From assembly GCF_027706845.1 (NCBI RefSeq), contig NZ_JAQGCZ010000001.1, positions 496,001 through 560,000 of the forward strand: DNA of 64,000 bases, read 5' to 3'. The notes under the pieces are model-generated. The model saw only the letters and a program-made list of their open reading frames with translations. It searched no databases and was not told the DNA's origin. The DNA comes from Mycolicibacterium sp. BiH015. GTDB taxonomy: Bacteria > Actinomycetota > Actinomycetes > Mycobacteriales > Mycobacteriaceae. A program made the position numbers and the translations under genes. Below, one piece after another: positions 24,821 to 34,802 of this stretch (position 1 is the first letter of the stretch; every line of letters starts with the position of its first letter).

Positions 24821-25153
24821 TCATTGTCGTCCTTCCTCGGTGGCGGACACGCTCTCGGCGCTGATCGACACCATCGGCAGCAGCGCCGATCTCGCGGTGA
24901 CCCTCGCCGCGACGAAATCCCCGTCGCGACGAACATCGATGACCGCGCCGGGCGGTGCGATTCCTTGCGCAATGCGCGTCGCGGATGCAGCGTCACCTCG
25001 TGCTGCCAGCCGCGCGGCTTCGCGTGCCGCGTCGATGCACCGCACCTGCATGCTGATCGCGGTAAGCCCGGCCAGACAGACGGCCAGGACGGCCACCAGC
25101 GCCACCACGGCGAATGCCGCTTCGGCAGTGGCGATTCCGACATCGCCACTCAG
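24821..25153 (-). CDS. TadE-type pseudopilin (Rv3655c-like)
   Basis: About 110 residues. A prepilin-like start (GIATAEAAFAVVALVAVL) with the conserved Glu at the edge of the hydrophobic helix is followed by MQVRCIDAAREAARLAARGD, the TadE hallmark. No ATG or GTG exists in frame near this point. The best start is CTG at 25153, which overlaps the flp-like stop as CTGA, the same four-base coupling seen at other junctions of this operon. TadE proteins are minor pilins or assembly factors of Flp/Tad systems. A start within the helix at GTG is the alternative. Confidence 0.75.
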   Translation of the reverse strand: MSGDVGIATAEAAFAVVALVAVLAVCLAGLTAISMQVRCIDAAREAARLAARGDAASATRIAQGIAPPGAVIDVRRDGDFVAARVTARSALLPMVSISAESVSATEEGRQ

Positions 25154-25353
25154 ACGTTCGTGCTCAGAGCCCGGTTGATGATGTTGGTCAGCGCAGTCAC
25201 GATCGAATCGCCGGTGACGACCGTATAGAGGATCGCCCCGAACGCGGCCGCCGCGATCGTGCCGATTGCGTACTCGACCGTCGACATCCCGTCGTCGGCG
25301 ACCGCGAGGACGATCAACCGTGTCCGCAGATCCTGAAGGCGTTGTCGCACCAT
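25150..25353 (-). CDS. Flp-type small membrane protein (DUF4244, Rv3656c-like)
   Basis: A 67-residue protein. After a short basic N-terminus comes DDGMSTVEYAIGTIAAAAFG, a Flp-pilin-like site with Glu at position +5 of the mature helix. It is the likely major pilin of the locus. The ATG at 25353 has a strong Shine-Dalgarno (AAGGAGAG), stronger than any other in the locus, fitting a structural subunit made in excess. An upstream in-frame ATG at 25377 lacks an RBS and is less likely. Confidence 0.85.
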   Translation of the reverse strand: MVRQRLQDLRTRLIVLAVADDGMSTVEYAIGTIAAAAFGAILYTVVTGDSIVTALTNIINRALSTNV

Positions 25354-25373
25354 GGTCTCTCCTTTGCATTCCG

Positions 25374-25946
25374 TCACAACACTCCTGTTTGCAGAACTTC
25401 ACCGGCCAGCCCCGCGACCACGGGCACGATGCCCAGACACAGGAACGCCGGGAGGTAACAGAGCCCGAGAGGGCCGGCCATCAGCACCGAGGCCCGCTCG
25501 GCTCTCGCGCTCGCCGCATCGGACGCCTCGCCGCGCAGCTGCACGGCCAGATCCTCGACGCCGTGGGCAAGCGCGCTACCGGATGCCGCCGACCGCCTTG
25601 CCATCCGCAGGAAGGCCTGCAGGTGACCGTCGGCCGCGGTGTCCGGATTCGCCCAGGCGTGCGCGGGTTCAGCGCCGAGCGCGAGAAGGTCGGAGGCGCG
25701 CTGCAGCAGAGTCGCCATCGCCGCGGGGGCCGATGCGGCCACTGCGGCTGCGGCCGTCGACACCGCCATACCCGATCGCAGGCACGCTGCGAGCACGTCG
25801 AGGCTTGCCGCCACAGCGAGGGGGTCCTCGTCCGGTTCCCGTCTCTGCTGATCGCCCGCGATACGAGGGCCGCTTCGTGTCCGGCCGAGCGACACCGGCG
25901 GCAAGGCGAGAACTGCCGCGGCCAGAAGCACCGCCGACCAGATCAC
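25374..25946 (-). CDS. TadC-like type II/IV secretion F-family membrane protein (Rv3657c-like)
   Basis: About 190 residues: an N-terminal transmembrane helix, a cytoplasmic GspF-like domain with alternating Ala-rich helices (LAACLRSGMAVSTAAAAVA), and two C-terminal helices (VLMAGPLGLCYLPAFLCLG). The GTG at 25946 overlaps the stop of the tadB-like gene as GTGA and gives the length of Rv3657c. TadB and TadC form the inner-membrane platform of Flp pilus machines. Confidence 0.85.
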   Translation of the reverse strand: MIWSAVLLAAAVLALPPVSLGRTRSGPRIAGDQQRREPDEDPLAVAASLDVLAACLRSGMAVSTAAAAVAASAPAAMATLLQRASDLLALGAEPAHAWANPDTAADGHLQAFLRMARRSAASGSALAHGVEDLAVQLRGEASDAASARAERASVLMAGPLGLCYLPAFLCLGIVPVVAGLAGEVLQTGVL

Positions 25947-26731
25947 GCCAGCACCCGCGAGATGATCCGATCCGACCACAACAGGCCGCAGCACACGAAC
26001 AGCGTGCCCACCACCAACAGCCATTCCCCAGCCCCACCGGACAGCAGGAACGTGAGCGGCTCGGCTCCGATGGCGTGGCCGAGGAGCACCCCCAGAAGCG
26101 GAAGGCCCGCCAGTATCGCGGCGGTGGCTCGCGCGCCGGCCATTCCCGCCTCGACGCGGCCCCGAAACCGCTCCCGTTCGGCGACATCCCGTTGCGCGGC
26201 TTGCATCAGGGTTGCAATCGCCAGACCGTGCGTTTGTGCGAGTTGCCAGCACACCGCGAGCCGATCCCAGTGACCGGGCGTCGGCGACGATCGGCCCTCG
26301 GTGCGCAGACCCTCCGCGACATCGGCCCCCAGCACAGCGCGCGCCGCCACGGCGCCCAGCGAGGCAGCCATCCGGCCGTCCGACTCCTGCGCGGCGGCAT
26401 CGATGGCAGCCACGGGGTGGGCACCGACACGCAGTTCACCGACCAGGATGTCCAGCGCCCCCTGTAATGAGGCCCCTTCATCGGCACGCTGGCGTCGTCG
26501 CGCCGCGATGCGACGCCTGACAAGCAGCGTGCCGAGCAGCATTCCCAGCGCCGCCGCGACCATCGGTGTCGAGACCAGCGACACGGCGACGCATGCCGCC
26601 CCCGCGCCCGCGGGCGCGGGCAGTGCCTTCCGTCGGCCGGCGGCCGACAGCAGCGCTCTGGCGCGCCACCGCGCGTCGGCGGGCAGGAGCAGCATGGCCA
26701 ACCCCAGGGCCAGCGCCGACGCAGCGGTCAC
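25943..26731 (-). CDS. TadB-like type II/IV secretion F-family membrane protein (Rv3658c-like)
   Basis: A 262-residue platform protein with hydrophobic segments near 1-18, 48-68, 200-218 and 230-250, and a cytoplasmic GspF domain (GALDILVGELRVGAHPVAAI). GTG start overlapping the tadA stop by four bases. It pairs with TadC downstream. The substrate of mycobacterial Tad loci has not been clearly shown. Confidence 0.85.
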   Translation of the reverse strand: MTAASALALGLAMLLLPADARWRARALLSAAGRRKALPAPAGAGAACVAVSLVSTPMVAAALGMLLGTLLVRRRIAARRRQRADEGASLQGALDILVGELRVGAHPVAAIDAAAQESDGRMAASLGAVAARAVLGADVAEGLRTEGRSSPTPGHWDRLAVCWQLAQTHGLAIATLMQAAQRDVAERERFRGRVEAGMAGARATAAILAGLPLLGVLLGHAIGAEPLTFLLSGGAGEWLLVVGTLFVCCGLLWSDRIISRVLA

Positions 26732-27906
26732 GAGAGCCTCCGTGCGCCGACCATGTCGCGCAGCAGGTCGGCCCCGGACCCGAATCCGCGTTCGCAGTGC
26801 CAGCAGGAGGCGACCTCGACGCGGCCGTTCTCTGCGCGGCGCAGTACCCCCACCTCGCTGAGCCGGCGGCGCCCCGAACGGTCTCTGGCCACGTGCAGCA
26901 CCACCTGAATCGCGGCCGCCAGTTGGCTGTGCAAGGCTGCCCGGTCCAGACCGCCGAGCGCTGCCAGCGCCTCGAACCGGGCAGGCACCTCCGCGGGGCT
27001 GTTGGCGTGCACCGTGCCCGACCCTCCGTCGTGGCCGGTGTTCAGTGCGGTCAACAGGTCGACGACCTCAGCGCCGCGAACCTCGCCGATGACGATCCTG
27101 TCGGGCCGCATCCGCAGCGCTTGCTTGACCAGATCGCGAACTGTGACTTCGCCGGCACCTTCGACATTCGCGTTGCGTGCGACCAGCTTCACCAGATGCG
27201 GATGATCGGGCGCCAATTCGGCCGCGTCCTCGACACAGACGATGCGTTCCTGTTCGGGCACCGCGGCCAGCAGCGCGGCGAGCAGTGTGGTTTTCCCCGC
27301 GCCCGTTCCGCCGGACACGACGAATGCCAGGCGCGCCGCGATCACGTCCTTCAACAGCGCGGCAGCATCGTCGTCGATGGTGCCCGCGCCGATCAGCGCA
27401 TCCAGGTTCTGGTTCGCAGGTCGCAGAACCCGCAGCGACAGGCATGTCCCCGCAGCCGCGATCGGGGGCAGCACCGCATGCAGGCGAACCGTCAGAGCGC
27501 CGCCCGGGTCACCGGCGCTCAGACCGGACAGATGACCGTCCACCCACGGCTGGGCTTCGTCGAGGCGCCGACCCGCACTCAATGCCAAGCGCTGCGCCAG
27601 CCTGCGCACGGCCGATTCATCAGCGAATCGCACCGCTGACCGCCGCAGACCCATGCCGTCGTCGACCCAGACCGAGTCGGGTGCGGTCACCAGGACGTCT
27701 GTCGTCCCCGGCGCCGACAGCAAGGGCTCGAGAACGCCTGCGCCGACCAGTTCCGTCTGCAGCTCGCGCATGCTCGTGAGAACTTCTGCATCGCCGAGCA
27801 CACCGCCGGACTCAGCTCTGATGGCGGCGGCAACCACACTCGGGCGCAGCGGGACGGCCTGTGCCGCGAGACGCTCGCGGACCCGCTCGACCAGGGGCGC
27901 ACTCAT
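26728..27906 (-). CDS. tadA: TadA/CpaF-family secretion ATPase (Rv3659c-like)
   Basis: About 392 residues of a hexameric type II/IV secretion ATPase. Walker A is VSGGTGAGKTTLL, the Asp box VCVEDAAEL, Walker B RIVIGEVRGAEVVDLLTALNTGHDG, and the His box GSGTVHANSP. It would power assembly of the Flp-like pilus on the cytoplasmic face. The ATG at 27906 overlaps the ssd stop (ATGA). The open frame extends upstream to 28188, but that part reads antiphase through ssd. Confidence 0.9.
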   Translation of the reverse strand: MSAPLVERVRERLAAQAVPLRPSVVAAAIRAESGGVLGDAEVLTSMRELQTELVGAGVLEPLLSAPGTTDVLVTAPDSVWVDDGMGLRRSAVRFADESAVRRLAQRLALSAGRRLDEAQPWVDGHLSGLSAGDPGGALTVRLHAVLPPIAAAGTCLSLRVLRPANQNLDALIGAGTIDDDAAALLKDVIAARLAFVVSGGTGAGKTTLLAALLAAVPEQERIVCVEDAAELAPDHPHLVKLVARNANVEGAGEVTVRDLVKQALRMRPDRIVIGEVRGAEVVDLLTALNTGHDGGSGTVHANSPAEVPARFEALAALGGLDRAALHSQLAAAIQVVLHVARDRSGRRRLSEVGVLRRAENGRVEVASCWHCERGFGSGADLLRDMVGARRLS

Positions 27907-28997
27907 GCCGCCACCGTCACGCTCTGCAGATGCGGGCTCTGGCAAAGGACGCCCAGCACCTCGCGGGCGGCCCTTCCCAGCGGTGACCGCGGCCGCAACC
28001 GCAAGCCACCGCGCTCCAACGCCGCTTCGATTCCAGGCTGCGGCCGCATGGCGGCCAGGACCGGCAGACCGATGATCCGCGCGACGTCGACGGGCCGAAG
28101 GCCGCCCGGCGCCGGGCCGCGCACCACCACACCGGCGTTCGGATTGGCCGCCGTGACCCACTGCGCGGTCGCCGCCGCGGCGGCGCACGATCGCACATCA
28201 GCCGGGGTGACCAACACCACGAGATCCGCAGACGCCAACGCAATCTCGCTGGCGGCGCTCGGACGCCGAGCCACGTCGCACACCACGGTGACGCCGCCCC
28301 GGCTGCCCGCGTCGATCACCGCACCCAGTGGTGCGCCATCGATGTCGTTGCTGAATCCGTCACCAGACAACACCCGACTTCCCGACAGCACCGTCACCCC
28401 GTGGCGCTTCGGGAGTGCGTCACGAAGCGCCGGATAGCTCACCCGGCCTCCCGCCAGCGAAAGATCGGGCCACCGGAGTCCGGGCTGGGTCTCACTGCCC
28501 AGCACCAGGTCGAGACCGCCACCCCACGGATCGCCGTCGACGAGAAGAGATCCCGAGGCCGCCTGGGCGATCGCGGTTGCGAGAACCGACGCCCCGCCAC
28601 CGCCACGACCTGAGACGACCGCGACGACCGGACCGCGCACGCCCGATTCACCGCCGGTCTCGGTGGCATCCGCGAGGACCGTCATCAACTCGCGATCCTC
28701 CGCGGGCAACGTCACGATCTGTTGCGCACCGACGGTGACGGCGGCTTCCCAATCCGCCGCCGCGGGCGGCCCGGCGCTGATCAGAAGCACGCGAGAGCGT
28801 CGAGGCAGCCCGCGGGCAGCGCATCGACGCGCGGCGGCCGAGTCGACCAGCACCGCTGCGGCGCCCATCCAGACACGCCGGCTCGACGGATCACTCGTAC
28901 GCACGATCCGCAGGCCGGCGGCCGCGACGACCCGGTCTATTTCGGCGTTGAGGACCTCGTCATCAACGAGAGCAAGGATGCCGTCCGTCGCGTTCAT
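27903..28997 (-). CDS. ssd: CpaE/Ssd-family protein (septum site determining, Rv3660c-like)
   Basis: A 364-residue protein with an N-terminal receiver-like region (ILALVDDEVLNAEIDRVVAAAG) and a MinD/ParA-like domain. The P-loop is altered: SGRGGGGASVLATAIA lacks the usual KGG(V/T)GKT lysines, so ATP binding may be weak. LVDGDPWGGGLDLVLG is the switch region. In M. tuberculosis Ssd affects septum formation and dormancy genes; CpaE proteins localise Tad pili to the pole. It opens the seven-gene operon, which reads toward 24490. Confidence 0.88.
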   Translation of the reverse strand: MNATDGILALVDDEVLNAEIDRVVAAAGLRIVRTSDPSSRRVWMGAAAVLVDSAAARRCAARGLPRRSRVLLISAGPPAAADWEAAVTVGAQQIVTLPAEDRELMTVLADATETGGESGVRGPVVAVVSGRGGGGASVLATAIAQAASGSLLVDGDPWGGGLDLVLGSETQPGLRWPDLSLAGGRVSYPALRDALPKRHGVTVLSGSRVLSGDGFSNDIDGAPLGAVIDAGSRGGVTVVCDVARRPSAASEIALASADLVVLVTPADVRSCAAAAATAQWVTAANPNAGVVVRGPAPGGLRPVDVARIIGLPVLAAMRPQPGIEAALERGGLRLRPRSPLGRAAREVLGVLCQSPHLQSVTVAA

Positions 28998-29181
28998 GGG
29001 TCCAAGCCTGCGGCGGAACAGAACAACCCGAAAGGGTCACAGCAAGGATCTGTGGATCAACTCGGATCTGTGGACAGATCGCGAACCGACGTGCGGACGG
29101 ATTGCGAAACCTGTCGGTGAAAACACCATTCCGCAACAAATTAACGTCGAATGATCTATCCGTCTGGCGAAAACACCCCAC

Positions 29182-29278
29182 AAAAAGGGACGACCCCCGC
29201 CAGGGGGGGAGGAGGCGGAGGTCGTCGTGTATCAGCCCCGGGGGGTCGGGCTGATGCACACCCGGCATAGGCCGAGTA
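29182..29278 (-). ncRNA. 6C small RNA (B11)
   Basis: On the minus strand two consecutive stem-loops each carry a run of at least six cytosines in the loop, the defining feature of actinobacterial 6C RNA. Hairpin 1: 29255-29231, a perfect 8-bp stem with loop GACCCCCCG. Hairpin 2: 29226-29189, stem GACGACC/GGTCGTC with a seven-C loop, followed by TTTTT (29187-29183) as an intrinsic terminator. A -10 (TATAGT, 29290-29285) predicts a start near 29278, so about 97 bases. In M. tuberculosis B11/6C lies between Rv3660c and Rv3661, exactly this position. It base-pairs C-rich loops to G-rich mRNA sites and affects replication and secretion genes. Confidence 0.88.
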
Positions 29279-29284
29279 GAGCCC

Positions 29285-29290
29285 ACTATA
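29285..29290 (-). promoter_or_regulatory. -10 box of the 6C RNA gene
   Basis: TATAGT on the minus strand, seven bases ahead of the predicted 5' end; no good -35 hexamer is seen. Confidence 0.5.
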
Positions 29291-29427
29291 CACACGCCTG
29301 ACAGGGCCAGCGCAAGTATCGAAATGGCAACAACGCATTGTGTCGCGACGAAAGATTACAGATCCAGACACGTGTCGTGATCTGCCAGTTTGTACGATCG
29401 GGCGCGATCTGTCACGCAGCCCACCTC

Positions 29428-29439
29428 TATGCTGACCGT
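29428..29439 (+). promoter_or_regulatory. -10 element for leaderless HAD hydrolase mRNA
   Basis: TATGCT at 29428-29433, six bases, then the GTG at 29440. Confidence 0.55.
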
Positions 29440-30297
29440 GTGACCTCACCCGATCCGGCGGATGAGAGTAGCCAGGCGCGCGATGCGTCCGCCTCATCGG
29501 ACCGCCCCACTCGCACCGCGGCGTTCTTCGATCTCGACAAAACCGTCATTGCGAAATCGAGCACTTTGGCTTTCAGCAAACCGTTCTTCAGCCAGGGGCT
29601 TATCAACCGGCGCGCGGTGCTGAAGTCGACCTATGCACAATTCCTGTTCCTTATGTCGGGCGCGGACCACGAGCAGATGGACCGGATGCGGTCCTACCTG
29701 ACGAACATGTGCGCGGGCTGGGATGTCGAGCAGGTCAAGGCTGTCGTCGGCGAGACCCTGCACGAGATCGTCGATCCCCTCGTGTTCGCTGAGGCCGCCG
29801 AGCTCATCGCCGACCACAAGCTCTGCGGCCGCGATGTCGTCGTGGTGTCGGCTTCCGGAGAGGAGATCGTGGCGCCGATCGCGCGAGCCCTGGGCGCCAC
29901 GCATGCGATGGCGACGCGGATGGTCGTCGAGGATGGCAAGTACACCGGCGACATCGCCTTCTACTGCTTCGGCGAGGGCAAGGTCGAAGCGATCCGCGCG
30001 CTGGCCGAACGCGAGGGTTACGCGCTCGAACATTGCTATGCCTACTCGGACTCGATCACGGATCTGCCGATGCTCGAATCCGTGGGCCATCCCACGGTGG
30101 TCAACCCGGACCGGACCCTGCGCAAAGAAGCCGTCGCACGCGACTGGCCGATCCGCACCTTCTCCAAGCCGGTGTCGCTGCGCGACCGGGTGCCGACGCC
30201 GTCGGGCGCCGCCGTCGCGACCACAGCCGCTGTCGGGCTGAGCGCACTCGCGGCCGGCGCGTTGACCTACTCGCTGCTGCGCCGTTTCGCGTTCTGA
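29440..30297 (+). CDS. HAD-IB family hydrolase (SerB-like phosphatase, Rv3661-like)
   Basis: A 285-residue HAD phosphatase. The nucleophile motif is FFDLDKTVI (about residues 29-37), motif II is VVSASGEE, and the acidic motif is YAYSDSITDLPML. A C-terminal hydrophobic segment (about 250-275: ATTAAVGLSALAAGALTYSLL) may anchor it to the membrane. The family includes phosphoserine and lysophospholipid phosphatases; Rv3661 is of this type and has been linked to division and Ssd context. The GTG at 29440 fits the leaderless promoter. It lies between two noncoding RNA genes. Confidence 0.9.
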   Translation: MTSPDPADESSQARDASASSDRPTRTAAFFDLDKTVIAKSSTLAFSKPFFSQGLINRRAVLKSTYAQFLFLMSGADHEQMDRMRSYLTNMCAGWDVEQVKAVVGETLHEIVDPLVFAEAAELIADHKLCGRDVVVVSASGEEIVAPIARALGATHAMATRMVVEDGKYTGDIAFYCFGEGKVEAIRALAEREGYALEHCYAYSDSITDLPMLESVGHPTVVNPDRTLRKEAVARDWPIRTFSKPVSLRDRVPTPSGAAVATTAAVGLSALAAGALTYSLLRRFAF

Positions 30298-30361
30298 GTC
30301 GAGCCCTTGCAGGTAGCTGGACCGCGCTCGTAACGATCAGGGATCGCGACCCAATTGACCC

Positions 30362-30390
30362 TTGATGTGACCGGAGTCACGGAGTACAAA
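30362..30390 (+). promoter_or_regulatory. Promoter of the Ms1 RNA gene
   Basis: TTGATG (30362-30367), a 17-base spacer and TACAAA (30385-30390): a standard SigA layout that places the start near 30397. Confidence 0.6.
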
Positions 30391-30396
30391 GGAAGC

Positions 30397-30710
30397 ACGG
30401 AAGCCGGGTGAGGCCAAGGTCGAGCCGGAAGAGAAGGCTCGATCTCCCGACCTCGGCTCCTAGCACGGGGCCTGCGAACCCACGCGGAGCACATACCGCG
30501 AAATAGGTAAGAGTGTTGCGGGCCTGCGTTATTGCGAAGATCGGACGACCTCGACGGTCCTTTGGGTGGGGCTGCGGTCGAAGCGGAGCGCAAGAACGCC
30601 GAGGCCACCCACGCAACCCGAAACGCACGCTTGGTAACCAGCGCCCCGCGCTAGCGGGCGGTGAGCCGATGTGGTCGCAAGACCATTCGGAGCACCGCCC
30701 GCTTCATGTT
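30397..30710 (+). ncRNA. Ms1 RNA (MTS2823 homologue, mycobacterial 6S-like RNA)
   Basis: The 436 bases between the HAD gene and the Rv3662c-like gene hold no protein gene but a promoter, dense stem-forming sequence and a terminator-like hairpin (10-bp stem, 30654-30663 with 30693-30702, then TTCATGTT). The predicted length is about 314 bases; Ms1 is about 300. In M. smegmatis Ms1 and in M. tuberculosis MTS2823 are encoded at this syntenic spot downstream of Rv3661. Ms1 binds RNA polymerase core (not the SigA holoenzyme) and accumulates massively in stationary phase. Ends are estimates from promoter and hairpin positions. Confidence 0.88.
30654..30710 (+). terminator. Terminator hairpin of Ms1
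   Basis: GCGGGCGGTG pairs with CACCGCCCGC across a 29-base loop that itself contains a small hairpin (TGGTC/GACCA); U-poor tail. Confidence 0.55.
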
Positions 30711-30733
30711 GCCAGGGCCTGTGAGCAGAAGGC

Positions 30734-31495
30734 CTAGGACTGCGAGGCCGCAGCGATCGACAGGGCTTCCCGCGCGCCTGCGTGCAGCGCCTCGTTACTG
30801 AGAAGCAGCCATGCCGTGAGACCGTCCGGAGTGCCCGAGGCGAATCCGCGTGCCGCCGCCCGGTAGTCGTTCGAGCGCTTCATCCAGTGCATCTCGGGCA
30901 CGCCGAGTCCGTGCGGGTCCAGTCCGCTGGCAATTGTGATCAGCCGCGAGACTCCGCGCGCCACCACGCCATCGGCACTGCCGAACGGTTCCAACGTCAG
31001 CAGCTCGCCGTGCGCCACCGCAGCGAGCACCGTTGCGGGCACTCGCGTTCCGCCGGTCGCGAGGTCGGCCATCAGTTCCAGGCGGCGGCCCGCCCCTTCC
31101 CGTGGCCTGCCCAGTTTGTCGTCGGAGACGAGGTCCGCCGCGGCCAGCGAGTGGAGCCGGGCGATTGCCTGCAACGGCGCGCGTCGCCACACCCCGATCA
31201 GGGCGCCCTCACCACCCTCCAGAGCCTCGGCGACGCGCAGCGCGCCGGCGAGCACGGGGTCGCTGCGGCCAGGCGGCGAATCGCCGGAATCTCCTCCGTC
31301 CGGCGAGAACTGCAACGGCCCGCCGTCCAGTACCGACGACGCCCGGGCGGCGCGCAGCGAGGCTTCGGCGGCGGTCTTGGGCCAGCCGCGCAGATTGGTG
31401 CGGTGCCGGTGGGCTCTGCCGAGCGCCTCGCGCGCTTCCTCGCCCGCGTCGGCCACACCGGGCAGCTCGGTCAGCGGAGCCAGCGGGTCGGTCAC
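30734..31495 (-). CDS. Conserved actinobacterial protein (Rv3662c-like), function unknown
   Basis: A 253-residue soluble, helix-rich protein. It contains TAAEASLRAARASSVLDGG near residue 43 and a well-conserved C-terminus (EMHWMKRSNDYRAAARGFAS). No catalytic motif I recognise; the first segment faintly recalls N-terminal helices of Fic proteins, but there is no HPFxxGNGR motif. The GTG start at 31495 gives the size of Rv3662c. The gene ends 24 bases past the Ms1 terminator and converges on it. Confidence 0.75.
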   Translation of the reverse strand: MTDPLAPLTELPGVADAGEEAREALGRAHRHRTNLRGWPKTAAEASLRAARASSVLDGGPLQFSPDGGDSGDSPPGRSDPVLAGALRVAEALEGGEGALIGVWRRAPLQAIARLHSLAAADLVSDDKLGRPREGAGRRLELMADLATGGTRVPATVLAAVAHGELLTLEPFGSADGVVARGVSRLITIASGLDPHGLGVPEMHWMKRSNDYRAAARGFASGTPDGLTAWLLLSNEALHAGAREALSIAAASQS

Positions 31496-31602
31496 GCCCC
31501 AGAAGATACCGTTGGACCGGCGAGCCCTGACGTTCGTCGCGCCGCAGATGCCGCCTGCAGCCCCGGATGTGAGTTGCCAACGTCGATGCAACGTTGGGTG
31601 AC

Positions 31603-31615
31603 TACCCTCACAGTT
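31603..31615 (+). promoter_or_regulatory. -10 element for acs
   Basis: TACCCT at 31603-31608, seven bases before the ATG at 31616; probably a leaderless transcript. Confidence 0.45.
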
Positions 31616-33577
<1,962 letters not shown>

Positions 33578-33679
33578 GCGCCGGGCGTAGGTGCGGTAGA
33601 TCACGCCTGCGCCGGCATTCGGTTTCGCTCCGGGGATCCGTCTTCATGACTGATACACGATCCCGAAAGGAGCGATCAC

Positions 33680-33940
33680 ATGAGCGCACTCACCAACTCC
33701 GACCGCAAACCGGCCCGCCGTTCGGGCGGGGCCGCCAAGGCGACACTGGTTCTCGCACTGATCCTGACCGTCGCTCTGGCGGTCTTCGCCTTGCAGAACA
33801 CCGTGCACACCACGATCAACTTCGTGGGCTGGAACTTCGATGTGGCGCAGGGTGTCGCGCTGCTCGGTGCCGCAGGCGTGGGCGCAGTGATCGCGCTGGT
33901 GATCAGTGCCGCGTTCCGGCTCCGCCGCGCCGTCCGTTGA
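33680..33940 (+). CDS. LapA-domain (DUF1049) small membrane protein
   Basis: An 86-residue protein with two transmembrane helices (about 20-40 and 55-78). The stretch VFALQNTVHTTINFVGWNFDV between them is the conserved DUF1049/LapA signature (AxQN...V.FL). A good Shine-Dalgarno (AAAGGAG) precedes the ATG. In enteric bacteria LapA regulates LPS synthesis; the role in mycobacteria is unknown. Confidence 0.8.
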   Translation: MSALTNSDRKPARRSGGAAKATLVLALILTVALAVFALQNTVHTTINFVGWNFDVAQGVALLGAAGVGAVIALVISAAFRLRRAVR

Positions 33941-33941
33941 T

Positions 33942-34670
33942 CTAGGAGCCGATCGGCCGGAACCCGGTGCCCGGTCGTCCTTTGGCGGCGATGTCGGCCA
34001 ACTGCGTGTTGATCGACATCGTCACGGCGGGCGTGTGCAGCGGGATGAACTTCACGACGCAGGTCGGCAAGTCCTCGGAAAACGCTCCGTGGATCATGCC
34101 GACGAGACGGTTGTTGACGGTGACGGGCGCGCCCGAGTCGCCGGGACCCCCGCACACCTGGTTGACGATCGTGCCGGGTTCCTGCCCGGGTCCCCAGGTG
34201 ACGCCGCAGGAATAGCCGGTGGTGCGGCCGAGCTTGCAGGCGACGTCACCGAACGCCGGGTCGGGGCCGAGGCCGTCGATGCGGAAGCCGTTGACCTCGT
34301 TGACGGGCGTGACCTTGGCGGGATCGAACCTGATCACCGCGTAGTCGAGGATGTCGTTGCCCGCCACCATCTCGCCCACCAGGCCGGCGTTCTCGACACC
34401 TTCCGCGGCGACGACGGCGCCGGGGCCGCCGCAGTGCGCGGAGGTGAAACCGATCAGGTCGCCCTTGTTGTCGGTGCCGATGGCGGTCAACGTGCACAGG
34501 GTTTCGCCGTTGACCACGAGTCCCGACCCGCCGCCGAGCGGGATCGGCGGCTGTGCGTGCGCTGGTCCGGCGGCGAACGAGGCCGCAGCGCCCAGGCAGG
34601 CCGCCACGCTCACGAGCACGGCACGAACCGTCAGCCTGAGGCTGTGGGTTCTCACGAAGTCACTCCCCAT
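33942..34670 (-). CDS. Secreted trypsin-like serine protease (Rv3668c-like)
   Basis: A 242-residue exported protease. Signal peptide at about 12-40, cut near AHA. The catalytic triad is His in FTSAHCGG, Asp in NDILDYAVIRF and Ser in GGPGDSGAP. Paired cysteines (TLTAI/AHCG; VACKL/YSCG) fit chymotrypsin-fold disulfides. The ATG at 34670 is preferred; a longer start at 34712 adds residues before the basic n-region. It acts outside the membrane. Rv3668c sits at the same place in M. tuberculosis. The start of the gene faces the DUF1469 gene on the other strand. Confidence 0.88.
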   Translation of the reverse strand: MGSDFVRTHSLRLTVRAVLVSVAACLGAAASFAAGPAHAQPPIPLGGGSGLVVNGETLCTLTAIGTDNKGDLIGFTSAHCGGPGAVVAAEGVENAGLVGEMVAGNDILDYAVIRFDPAKVTPVNEVNGFRIDGLGPDPAFGDVACKLGRTTGYSCGVTWGPGQEPGTIVNQVCGGPGDSGAPVTVNNRLVGMIHGAFSEDLPTCVVKFIPLHTPAVTMSINTQLADIAAKGRPGTGFRPIGS

Positions 34671-34802
34671 ATCCGAAACAGTGAGCGCCCGACCCGCCCA
34701 GCAAGGAACCACGGCAGTCTATCGTCGGCCGGAATCGTTTAGGGCGACGCCACATGGCAACATGAACGCGACCAGGAACCACAGGCGGGAAGGAAGCTTG
34801 TC

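Noticed and set aside
30377..30628. 83-residue minus frame in the Ms1 region
   Set aside because: Falls within a structured noncoding RNA with its own promoter on the other strand; composition not protein-like.
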